From positions 207,227 to 213,520 of the forward strand of contig NZ_KL585391.1 of NCBI RefSeq assembly GCF_000721935.1: DNA of 6,294 nucleotides. The letters run 5' to 3'. The notes beneath the pieces are model-generated. The model was not told the origin of the DNA. It was given only the letters and a program-made list of their open reading frames with translations, and ran no database searches. Made by a program: the position numbers and the translations under genes. This document shows positions 1-5,636 of the stretch, one piece after another (position 1 is the first letter of the stretch; every line of letters starts with the position of its first letter). This DNA comes from Streptomyces sp. NRRL WC-3549. Its GTDB lineage: Bacteria > Actinomycetota > Actinomycetes > Streptomycetales > Streptomycetaceae.

Positions 1-324
1 GGCGAGGGCCGGCGGGACCGCCGGGCGTTCGCGCTCCGCCAGCGCCAGGCCGGACAGGGCCCCCAGCACCAGACGGGGAGCCAGGCCCGCGGGGGCGAGG
101 CGGCTCGGCACCCGCGGCGACTTGTCCGCGACGAACTCCCCCGCGGCGGCGGCCAGCACGGCCCCGCGCACCCACGGCCGGCCCAGCAACTGCTGCGTCA
201 CCGACGACGCGGCCTCGGCGGGGCCGACGCTCCAGGAGATCGCGGCGATCCCCCACTGACTGCGCAGACCGGTGACCGCACCGATCATTCCGGCCCTGGC
301 CAGCGCTCCTGCCGCCAGGTTCAC
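1..324 (-). CDS. DUF4126-type membrane protein, 3' end cut off by the window
   Basis: The first 108 codons of a gene that runs off the left edge. The start is the GTG at 324-322, whose GTGA overlaps the TGA of the upstream gene, with a GGGGGAG ribosome site at 333-339, 8 bases away. The motif GEFVADKSPRVPSR (residues 62-75), followed by a hydrophobic glycine/alanine-rich helix (about 81-96), matches the core of DUF4126 proteins, where a G-E-x-x-A-D-K-x-P-x-x-P-S-R segment is typical. The N-terminus has an early hydrophobic stretch with G-x-R-S (residues 12-31), also typical of that family, and residues 51-66 form another probable membrane segment. Family members are small integral membrane proteins of unknown function. 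Residues 97-108 turn hydrophilic, and the C-terminus is not seen. The family call rests on the motif read by eye; no function can be given. Confidence 0.8.
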   Translation of the reverse strand, partial: MNLAAGALARAGMIGAVTGLRSQWGIAAISWSVGPAEAASSVTQQLLGRPWVRGAVLAAAAGEFVADKSPRVPSRLAPAGLAPRLVLGALSGLALAERERPAVPPALA

Positions 325-788
325 GACCGGCGCTCCCCCGCCGTCACGACGGCGTAGGTCACGAGCCCGTAGACGAGGTGCGGCACCGCGTCCGACGCCC
401 AGTCCCCGGCCGACCAGGTCCTCGGGTCGCTGACCCGCAGCCCGGCCATGGGCAGGTCCGTGGCGGCCATGGCCAGGGCGCCCGTGACCACGCCGCCCAG
501 CCACCACGGCATACGGATGCCCGCACGGCGCACCACGGAGACGGCCACCCCGGTGCCGCAGCCGACGACGATGCCGGACAGGGCGCCGAGGCCGGTGAGC
601 CGGTTGTCCCGGCTGTCGCCCGAACCGGGGACCGGGCGCCCCACGGCCTGGGCTAGCTTCTCCACGACCTGGGCGGGCGCCCCGCTGGAGGACCTTCCCC
701 GCCACACCATGTCGGCGTAGGTCACGGCGTTCAGTACGGTCGTTCCGGCGGCGCCCGCGACGCCCCCTCGTACGAGGTTCTGGATCAT
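321..788 (-). CDS. Small membrane protein of unknown function (155 aa)
   Basis: I do not recognise a named family with certainty. The chosen ATG at 788-786 gives 155 residues and has an AGGGGAA ribosome site at 800-806, plus a promoter just upstream. The open frame continues further upstream, but that part is arginine/proline-rich and lies antisense over the protease gene, so it is rejected. Four hydrophobic segments are visible: about residues 8-29 (glycine-rich), 66-86, 94-112 and 134-150. Between the first two is a polar region (about 30-63), and a D-P-R-T-W-S-x-G-D-W stretch lies before the last. The last segment contains S-D-A-x-P-H-L-x-Y-G-x-x-T, a pattern seen in several small DUF membrane proteins such as the YagU/DUF1440-like type (weak resemblance only). 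The stop overlaps the start of the DUF4126 gene, so the two are probably translationally coupled and may form one membrane module. Confidence 0.8.
   Translation of the reverse strand: MIQNLVRGGVAGAAGTTVLNAVTYADMVWRGRSSSGAPAQVVEKLAQAVGRPVPGSGDSRDNRLTGLGALSGIVVGCGTGVAVSVVRRAGIRMPWWLGGVVTGALAMAATDLPMAGLRVSDPRTWSAGDWASDAVPHLVYGLVTYAVVTAGERRS
333..339 (-). promoter_or_regulatory. Ribosome binding site deciding the GTG start of the DUF4126 gene
   Basis: On the minus strand GGGGGAG sits 8 bases before the GTG at 324-322, inside the last codons of the upstream gene. It fixes the start at the GTGA overlap (321-324) and supports coupled translation of the two genes. Confidence 0.65.
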
Positions 789-799
789 GCTGGACTCGA

Positions 800-806
800 T
801 TCCCCT
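800..806 (-). promoter_or_regulatory. Ribosome binding site of the 155-aa membrane protein gene
   Basis: AGGGGAA on the minus strand lies about 11 bases before the ATG at 788-786. The spacing is a little long, but it is the only purine-rich candidate, and no in-frame ATG or GTG lies between the promoter and this start. Confidence 0.5.
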
Positions 807-815
807 GGTCGGTGC

Positions 816-844
816 ATCCGAAATGGGATGATCTGCACCGTCAA
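816..844 (-). promoter_or_regulatory. Vegetative-type promoter for the two-gene membrane-protein operon
   Basis: Reading the minus strand, TTGACG (839-844) is followed after exactly 17 bases by TCGGAT (816-821). This is close to the actinomycete housekeeping pattern TTGAC(A/G) and TAGGAT (one mismatch in the -10). The transcript would start near 809, giving a leader of only about 20 bases with the ribosome site close to its 5' end. It lies in the gap between the protease gene and the 155-aa gene and points at the latter. This is a motif match by eye; no start-site data are available. Confidence 0.55.
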
Positions 845-865
845 GCCTGCGTCCAGCACCGTGCT

Positions 866-895
866 CCCGCCCGTGCGGCGGGCCGATCGGGCGGG
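866..895 (-). terminator. Possible hairpin, second terminator-like structure after the protease gene
   Basis: CCCGCCCG (866-873) and CGGGCGGG (888-895) form a perfect 8-base inverted repeat around a 14-base loop. It lies downstream of the protease stop and before the promoter at 816-844. There is no T-run after it, which is common for actinomycete terminators but also makes the call weak in such GC-rich DNA. Confidence 0.25.
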
Positions 896-920
896 TGCGG
901 GGCACGCCTCGGCCGAGGGT

Positions 921-956
921 GGAGTCGCCGCCGTGGAAAGCGCCGCCCGCGACTCC
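921..956 (-). terminator. Candidate terminator hairpin downstream of the C39-like protease gene
   Basis: GGAGTCGC (921-928) and GCGACTCC (949-956) are a perfect 8-base inverted repeat with a 20-base loop. It begins about 20 bases after the TAG of the protease gene, the place expected for a terminator. A few more pairs are possible beyond the stem if one or more bases bulge. No T-run follows. The perfect 12-base palindrome CCTCGGCCGAGG (907-918) sits directly next to it. Confidence 0.4.
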
Positions 957-976
957 CTCGCGTGTCCGCCCGGCGG

Positions 977-2089
977 CTACTCGCCCTCCGGTCCGCAGGG
1001 CGTCCCGCTCCGCTCCGGGCGGCCGATGGTCACGGCGCCACGGAAGGCATCCGCCGATATGACCGACATCGTGTCGAGCTCCGGGTCGGGGACGGGCAGC
1101 AGATGGGCGTCCACCCAGGTGTCCCCCGTCGCCGCGTTGGCCCACGGGTCCTCGATCACGACGGCCCCGGGCACGGTGCCGTGGCAGAGCACCCAGTGGG
1201 GCACGTCGAACCCCTGCATCCCGGCGAGCGAGACCAGGAGGAGCACGTGCTCCCCCCGCCCGATCGCCCTCCGGATCCCGTCCACGGAGAGGGGGCGCGG
1301 CTCGATCGGGACACCGGCCCGCCCGGCGTCGGTACGCGACGCGCTCTGCAGGACGGCCCGCCACTCCCGCTCGTTCTCCGGGAGGTGGTCGAGCATGACG
1401 GGCCCGTCCGTGTCCAGGTGGACCGTGACCGGGGCCGACGCCCACGCTCGGCGCACGGCGACGCCGAGTCCGACGGGCTCGCACGTGGGGAAGTTGGTCG
1501 CGGCGCGCCACAGCGTCAGCTCGGCCCGGCGGTCGAACTCCTCCCGCGGCAGCGCCCCCGCGTGCGCCTGCGCCACCAGGGCGGTGACCGCGCCGCACGT
1601 GAAGTGGGTGGTCTGCCCGTAGTACGGGGGTTCGGCGACCGTGCCGTCGTGCAGCCAGCGCACGTAACCGGCGACGGGCCCGGCCGCGTCCTCGGCCTGC
1701 GCGAGCGGAGGGCACAACGGGGTGAAACCGGCGGCGGCGGTGTCCTCGGGACTCGCCGTCCACCCTTCCCACTTGACCTGTGCGAGTCCCTGGCGGCGCG
1801 CGTGGGCGACCACCGCCGCGACGGCTGCCGGGACGTCACCGACGGCGTCGACGATCTTCAGGTAGGCCGTGTGCGGGCGGGCCGTCACCAGCGCGGCAGC
1901 GGCCCAGTCCGCACCGTCCCCGGCGGGAACGGCGACGAGGTGAGGGGCGTACGCGGAGCGGTCGACCGTGTGCCAGCGCTCGGGCACCTCGTGGTCGCCG
2001 AGCCGCCGCCTCAGCAGGGCAGGTGACGTGTCCGGGCCGAACGGGACGACGACGCTCTTCACTGGTGTTTCCTGCGGGGAGGACGGCAT
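977..2089 (-). CDS. Cytosolic Peptidase_C39-like cysteine protease with GNAT-like N-terminal half
   Basis: A protein of 370 residues with no signal peptide or membrane segment. Residues about 155-345 match the Peptidase_C39-like (DUF3335-type) papain-fold family: YYGQTTHFTCG holds the oxyanion Gln159 and nucleophile Cys165, L-W-R-A-A-T follows at 193-198, D-V-P-H-W holds His298 and V-I-E-D-P-W holds Asp314. The catalytic set is therefore complete. Residues about 40-130 look like a degenerate GNAT fold: a strand at 74-80, a helix at 86-100 ending A-R-R-Q-G, a strand, then A-A-A-G-F at 118-122. The usual acetyl-CoA loop (R/Q-x-x-G-x-G/A) is not visible, so acetylation is doubtful. RefSeq names for relatives also combine GNAT and peptidase C39. 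The start is ATG 2089-2087 with AGGAG at 2097-2101; GTG at 2062-2060, with AGGA 7 bases before it, is an alternative. It lies 213 bases downstream of a siderophore-type importer with no visible promoter of its own, so co-transcription is plausible. Its substrate is unknown. Confidence 0.82.
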   Translation of the reverse strand: MPSSPQETPVKSVVVPFGPDTSPALLRRRLGDHEVPERWHTVDRSAYAPHLVAVPAGDGADWAAAALVTARPHTAYLKIVDAVGDVPAAVAAVVAHARRQGLAQVKWEGWTASPEDTAAAGFTPLCPPLAQAEDAAGPVAGYVRWLHDGTVAEPPYYGQTTHFTCGAVTALVAQAHAGALPREEFDRRAELTLWRAATNFPTCEPVGLGVAVRRAWASAPVTVHLDTDGPVMLDHLPENEREWRAVLQSASRTDAGRAGVPIEPRPLSVDGIRRAIGRGEHVLLLVSLAGMQGFDVPHWVLCHGTVPGAVVIEDPWANAATGDTWVDAHLLPVPDPELDTMSVISADAFRGAVTIGRPERSGTPCGPEGE

Positions 2090-2096
2090 GCGGATG

Positions 2097-2101
2097 CTCC
2101 T
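2097..2101 (-). promoter_or_regulatory. Ribosome binding site favouring the ATG start of the protease gene
   Basis: AGGAG on the minus strand, 7 bases before the ATG at 2089-2087, is a textbook site. A second, weaker AGGA (2070-2073) stands 7 bases before the in-frame GTG at 2062-2060, which would shorten the protein by nine residues. The first is preferred because its match is stronger. Confidence 0.5.
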
Positions 2102-2267
2102 GGCGGGTCGGGAGGGACGGAGGGACGGGCTTCACCCGCGGCCCGGAGCGGCGGGGACGCGCCGGGCGCCCGGGCGGGCGACGCCGGACGCCGCCGGGCC
2201 ACGGGCCGGACGGGCACCCGGTCCGGTCCGGCCGGCGGCCCGGCCGCCACGCCCCGGGCGGGGACGG

Positions 2268-2283
2268 CGCACCGGGCGGTGCG
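2268..2283 (-). terminator. Possible stem-loop after the permease stop
   Basis: CGCACC and GGTGCG pair perfectly around the loop GGGC, about 20 bases past the permease TGA. With no T-run it could be a weak terminator, an mRNA 3' stabiliser that lowers expression of the downstream protease gene, or chance in very GC-rich DNA. Confidence 0.25.
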
Positions 2284-2302
2284 GGCGCGCCACCGGCCGG
2301 TG

Positions 2303-4492
2303 TCATGCGCGGGACTTCCGGAGCACCCACACGAAGTACGGGGCGCCGACCAGCGCGATCATGAGGCCCGCCGGCACCTGGGCGGGTGCGACGAGCGTGC
2401 GGCCGAGGGCGTCGGCCACACAGACCAGCAGGCCGCCGAGCAGCATCGCGACCGGGATCGCGCGGCCGTGCCGGGCACCGACCAGGGACCGGGCGAGGTG
2501 CGGGGCGACGAGGCCCACGAAGCCGACGACCCCCACGGCGACCACGCTGAGCGCCGCGAGCACCGCGGCGACGGCCAGTGCCGCGAAGCGTGTGCGTTCC
2601 ACCTTGACTCCGACGATGCGCGGGGTGTCCTCGTCGACGGCGAGCAGGTCGAGCCGGCCGCGCATGGCGAGCAGCACGGGGAGCGCCAGGGCCAGGGCCA
2701 CGGCGACCGGTAGGACGTCGGGCATCGTGCGGCCGTACGTCGTGCCCGAGAGCCAGGTGAAGATCCGGGGCGTGTTGTACGGGTCGGCACGCAGCAGGAG
2801 GAAGGTGGTGACGGCGCTGAGGCCGTACCCGCAGCCGATGCCGATCAGTACGAAGCGGTCGGGCAGGAAGCCGCCGCGCCAGGCCAGCAGGGCGATCACC
2901 GCGAACGTGGCGAGCCCCGCCGCGACGGCGACCGCGATGAGCACCGGCCGCCCGCCGGGCAGGCCCGACGTGACGACGCTCGCCGCACCCAGGCCGGCGC
3001 CCGCCGTGATGCCGAGCACCCCCGGCTCCGCGAGCGGGTTGCGTACCGCGCCCTGCACGACGCAGCCGGCCAGTCCGAGCGCCGCTCCGGCGAGGACCGC
3101 GGCGGTCACCCGCGGGACCCGGTCGTCGAGCGCCTGGCCGATCAGGTCCGGGGCGGCGCCCTGGACCCAGAGCGCGAGGTCCCCCGTCCGCAGCCAGAGG
3201 CTCCCCGCCAGGACCGCCACGAGGACCGCACCGGCGAGAAGGACCACCGCGCCGAGTACGACGAGGAGGAACGCACGGCGCGACCGTGCGGCGATCCGCG
3301 CGTGGGGTGGCTGCCGGACCTGGCCGGTGTCCCGGAGCCGCATCGCCAGGACGATGATCACGACGGAGCCGAGCAGCGCGGTCGGTACGCCGGTGGGGAT
3401 GGAGGCCGCTCCGTCCGCACCCTGTACCGCGCGCAGGACCGCGTCCGCGAGCAGGATGAGCAGCGCGCCGACCAGACCGGCCGCGGGCACCAGGAAGAGG
3501 TGCCGGCGCAGCGCCCGGACCCGCCCGGCGACCAGCCGGGCCAGGACGGGGGCGCCGAGGCCGACGAAGGAGATCGGGCCCGCGAGCGTCACCGCCGTAC
3601 TGGTCAGGAGGACCGCGCAGATCACGGCGGTCACGCGGGTGGACCGGATCGGCACCCCCAGGGTGGAGGCGGCGTCGTCGCCGAGGTTCATCACGTCCAG
3701 CCGCCGGGACAGCGCCAGAGCGACGCACAGCACGACGGCGACGAGGGGGAAGGCGCGTACCGACGCGTCGATGTTCAGCTGTGCGAGCGAGCCGCTCCCC
3801 CAGGCGAAGAGCCCGGTGGTGTTCTGGTTGAACAGGATGAGGAGCATCCCGGTCGCCGCGTCCAGGGCCATCGCCGTCGCCGATCCGGCGAGGATGAGGC
3901 GTGTGCCCGCGGTGCCCGCGGCCCGGCCCGCGAGGAGCAGTACGAGCGCCGCCGCGAGCAGGCCGCCGGCGAAGGCGACGGCGCCCGACGCCCACAGCGG
4001 GACGGTGAGGCCGAAGGCCGCGACGAGCGTGAGCGTGAGGTAGGCCCCGGCCGTGACCGCGAGGGTGTCGGGGGAGGCGAGCGCGTTGTGCGTGACGGAC
4101 TGGAGCAGCGTCCCGGCGGAGCCGAGGGCGAAGCCCACCGCCACGCCCGCGAGCAGGCGCGGCAGGCGCGAGCCGGTGAGGATCTCGCCGACCGGCGCCC
4201 CACCCGTGCCGTCCCGCTCCCCGGCGAGATGGCGCACCAGGTCGCCGACGCCGACGCCCGACGTCCCCTGTGTCAGGTGCCACATGCCCACCAGGGCGGT
4301 CACGACGAGAAGGAGCCCCAGGACCGCCGCCCCCGCGAGGCCGCCCCCGCGCTCGGCAGAGGGCGTCCGGGCGGGGCCGCCACCGTGCGGGGCGAGGGGC
4401 GGTGCGGCGGGGGTCGCCGGCCCGGCGGGGCCGCCGCGGCGCCCGGTGCGCGGCGGCGGCCCTCCGGGTATCGGGGTCTGCGGTGTGTTCAC
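2303..4492 (-). CDS. Fused tandem FecCD permease of an iron-siderophore-type ABC importer
   Basis: A 729-residue inner membrane protein made of two FecCD halves in one chain, the arrangement of E. coli FhuB. Half one: R-L-P-R (109-112), H-N-A-L-A-S-P-D (135-142), L-G-D-D-A-A-S-T-L-G-V (270-280, the region facing the ATPase) and GPISFVGLGAPVLAR (305-319). Half two: R-V-P-R (458-461), R-N-P-L-A-E-P-G (484-491) and GFVGLVAPHLARSLVG (657-672), followed by the A-D-x-x-x-R-T region. Each half should supply about ten helices. The linker (about 386-407) is basic and presumably cytosolic. Residues 1-51 are a hydrophilic proline/glycine-rich tail. The start is GTG 4492-4490, whose GTGA overlaps the stop of the binding protein gene. 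The purine stretch before it (GAAAAGAA) is a poor ribosome site, so coupling is likely. The ligand is inferred, most likely a ferric siderophore; heme or cobalamin cannot be excluded. Confidence 0.92.
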   Translation of the reverse strand: MNTPQTPIPGGPPPRTGRRGGPAGPATPAAPPLAPHGGGPARTPSAERGGGLAGAAVLGLLLVVTALVGMWHLTQGTSGVGVGDLVRHLAGERDGTGGAPVGEILTGSRLPRLLAGVAVGFALGSAGTLLQSVTHNALASPDTLAVTAGAYLTLTLVAAFGLTVPLWASGAVAFAGGLLAAALVLLLAGRAAGTAGTRLILAGSATAMALDAATGMLLILFNQNTTGLFAWGSGSLAQLNIDASVRAFPLVAVVLCVALALSRRLDVMNLGDDAASTLGVPIRSTRVTAVICAVLLTSTAVTLAGPISFVGLGAPVLARLVAGRVRALRRHLFLVPAAGLVGALLILLADAVLRAVQGADGAASIPTGVPTALLGSVVIIVLAMRLRDTGQVRQPPHARIAARSRRAFLLVVLGAVVLLAGAVLVAVLAGSLWLRTGDLALWVQGAAPDLIGQALDDRVPRVTAAVLAGAALGLAGCVVQGAVRNPLAEPGVLGITAGAGLGAASVVTSGLPGGRPVLIAVAVAAGLATFAVIALLAWRGGFLPDRFVLIGIGCGYGLSAVTTFLLLRADPYNTPRIFTWLSGTTYGRTMPDVLPVAVALALALPVLLAMRGRLDLLAVDEDTPRIVGVKVERTRFAALAVAAVLAALSVVAVGVVGFVGLVAPHLARSLVGARHGRAIPVAMLLGGLLVCVADALGRTLVAPAQVPAGLMIALVGAPYFVWVLRKSRA

Positions 4493-5550
4493 TTCTTTTC
4501 GAGGACGTCGACGTACGCGTCGATCGCCTGCTCGCAGGAGCGCGGACCGCCGGCGCCCCACACCCGCGCCGGGAAGGCGTGCGCGCGGCCCTCCTTCACG
4601 GCCGGGAGGGTCTTCCAGATCGGGTTCTTGGCCAGCGCGGCGACATACCCGCCGGCTCCTTCGTCGTTGGCGTAGAAGAGGTTGGCGTTCCCCACCGCGG
4701 TGAGCCCCTCGACGTCGGTCTGCGCGAGGCCGTAGGCGGGGTCGACGCCCCCGTCCCCGTGCGCCTTGTTGACGTCGTCGGACCACGCCGGGTTCATGCC
4801 GAGCTCTTTGCCTATCTCGGTGAACAGGGCGCCGTCGCTGTACGGGCGGACGGTGAGGTTGCCGCCCTGGAGCCATCCGTCGAAGAACAGGAAGTCCTTC
4901 GTCGGCAGTTCGGCGTCGGTGACCCGCTTCTTCGCCGTCGCGAGGTGCTGGTCGAACTCCTTGAGCACCTGGTCCGCCCGCTCCGTGCGTCCGGTCGCCT
5001 CGCCGATCATGCTGAACACCTCCCGCATGTTCCCGATCGGGTCCTTCGGGTTCGCGCCGCGCGTGGCCATCACGGGGACGCCCCGCTTCTCCAGCTTCGC
5101 GATGGTCTCGTCGTCGGCGTCGAACGCCTCCACGACGACGAGGTCGGGCTTGGCGGCGTAGAGGGTGTCGAGGTCGGGCTCCTCACGGGTGCCGATGTCC
5201 GTGACCCCGTCCGGCAGCTTCTCCGCGCTGACCCAGGTGCTGTATCCCTTCGCGTCGGAGACGGCGGTGGGGGTGACGCACAGGGTCAGCGCGTCCTCGA
5301 CCTGCTGCCATTCCAGAACGGCGATCCGCTGGGCGGGCTTGTCGAGCTCCACCTGCCGGCCGACGCCGTCCTTGAAGGAGACCGGCCCGGTCGAGGTGGC
5401 CGTGGTGTCGTCGGCGCAGCTCTTGGACGCGGGCGACGGGCCGGCACCGGCCTCGGCGTTGTCGACGTCGGTGGTGCCGCAGGACGTGGCGGCGAGGACG
5501 ACCAACCCCGAGACGGCGGCTGACGCCGCCAGGCGACGGACACGGTTCAT
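4489..5550 (-). CDS. Iron-siderophore-type ABC transporter substrate-binding lipoprotein
   Basis: A 353-residue class-III (FecB/FhuD-like) binding protein anchored outside the membrane. Residues 1-23 are a signal peptide (N-R-V-R-R, then a hydrophobic core) ending in A-A-T-S-C with the lipidated Cys24. A polar alanine/serine/threonine-rich linker follows to about residue 55. The mature fold starts G-R-Q-V-E-L-D-K-P-A-Q-R-I-A-V-L (64-79), the usual first strand of this family. Next come D-I-G-T-R-E-E-P-D-L-D-T-L and K-P-D-L-V-V-V (about 117-139), then the connecting helix around G-x-A-T-G-R-T-E-R-A-D-Q-V. The C-terminus is GGPRSCEQAIDAYVD (334-348), matching the G-G-P-x-S-A-x-x-x-I-D family ending. 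Cysteines 45, 91 and 339 remain after processing and could form a disulfide. The start has AGAGG 7 bases upstream (5558-5562). It lies 86 bases after the ATPase gene and overlaps the permease start by four bases. The exact ligand cannot be read from the sequence. Confidence 0.92.
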   Translation of the reverse strand: MNRVRRLAASAAVSGLVVLAATSCGTTDVDNAEAGAGPSPASKSCADDTTATSTGPVSFKDGVGRQVELDKPAQRIAVLEWQQVEDALTLCVTPTAVSDAKGYSTWVSAEKLPDGVTDIGTREEPDLDTLYAAKPDLVVVEAFDADDETIAKLEKRGVPVMATRGANPKDPIGNMREVFSMIGEATGRTERADQVLKEFDQHLATAKKRVTDAELPTKDFLFFDGWLQGGNLTVRPYSDGALFTEIGKELGMNPAWSDDVNKAHGDGGVDPAYGLAQTDVEGLTAVGNANLFYANDEGAGGYVAALAKNPIWKTLPAVKEGRAHAFPARVWGAGGPRSCEQAIDAYVDVLEKK

Positions 5551-5557
5551 GAAGGGG

Positions 5558-5562
5558 CCTCT
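5558..5562 (-). promoter_or_regulatory. Ribosome binding site of the binding-protein gene, in the 86-base ATPase gap
   Basis: AGAGG on the minus strand lies 7 bases before the ATG at 5550-5548. The rest of the gap (5563-5636) holds no clear promoter or strong terminator. It contains an 8-base direct repeat (GCGGACGC on the plus strand at 5584-5591 and 5623-5630), which is probably incidental. Confidence 0.55.
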
Positions 5563-5636
5563 TTCTTGTTTCCTGCGAGGTGTGCGGACGCATGGGGATG
5601 CCTTCGGGCTGTACGGGGAGCGGCGGACGCGCCGTC

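Larger units (their letters stand above)
2090..2302 (-). other. GC-rich spacer with several potential hairpins between permease and protease genes
   Basis: A 213-base gap with no convincing gene. Near its right end is the perfect palindrome CACCGGCCGGTG (2291-2302), touching the permease stop. Other inverted repeats are CGCACC/GGTGCG with a 4-base loop (2268-2283), GGCGG/CCGCC (2234-2248) and CCGGAC/GTCCGG (2206-2226, extendable with a bulge). No -35/-10 pair was found on the minus strand. An ATG overlapping the permease stop (2306-2304) opens a frame here, but its product is proline/arginine/glycine-rich low-complexity sequence and it runs on over the protease gene, so it is not called. Confidence 0.5.

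Noticed and set aside
321..1772. A 483-residue minus-strand frame ending with the 155-aa membrane protein
   Set aside because: The part upstream of 788 overlaps the protease gene in another frame and is arginine-rich shadow sequence. Only the part after the ATG at 788, with its own promoter and ribosome site, looks real.
1836..2306. Minus-strand frame starting with an ATG that overlaps the permease stop (ATGA)
   Set aside because: The product is proline/arginine/glycine-rich low-complexity sequence, has no recognisable domain, and reads antisense-frame through the well-supported protease gene from 2089 down to 1836.
1968..4043. Long plus-strand open frame opposite the permease and spacer
   Set aside because: It is alanine/arginine/threonine/serine-rich with no domain, and it mirrors the wobble bias of the permease on the other strand, as expected in very GC-rich DNA.
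4270..5523. Plus-strand open frame opposite the binding-protein gene
   Set aside because: It is a composition shadow of a well-supported lipoprotein gene, rich in valine/arginine/glycine/asparagine-poor repeats, with no family motif.
5584..5630. 8-base direct repeat GCGGACGC in the gap before the binding-protein gene
   Set aside because: A short GC-only word, likely by chance at this composition. It is not placed like an operator relative to any visible promoter.
5551..5636. Search for a DmdR/IdeR iron box or a promoter in the ATPase to binding-protein gap and elsewhere
   Set aside because: No TTAGGTTAGGCT-like palindrome was seen in this gap or elsewhere in the window. Any iron operator is probably upstream of the cut ATPase gene.
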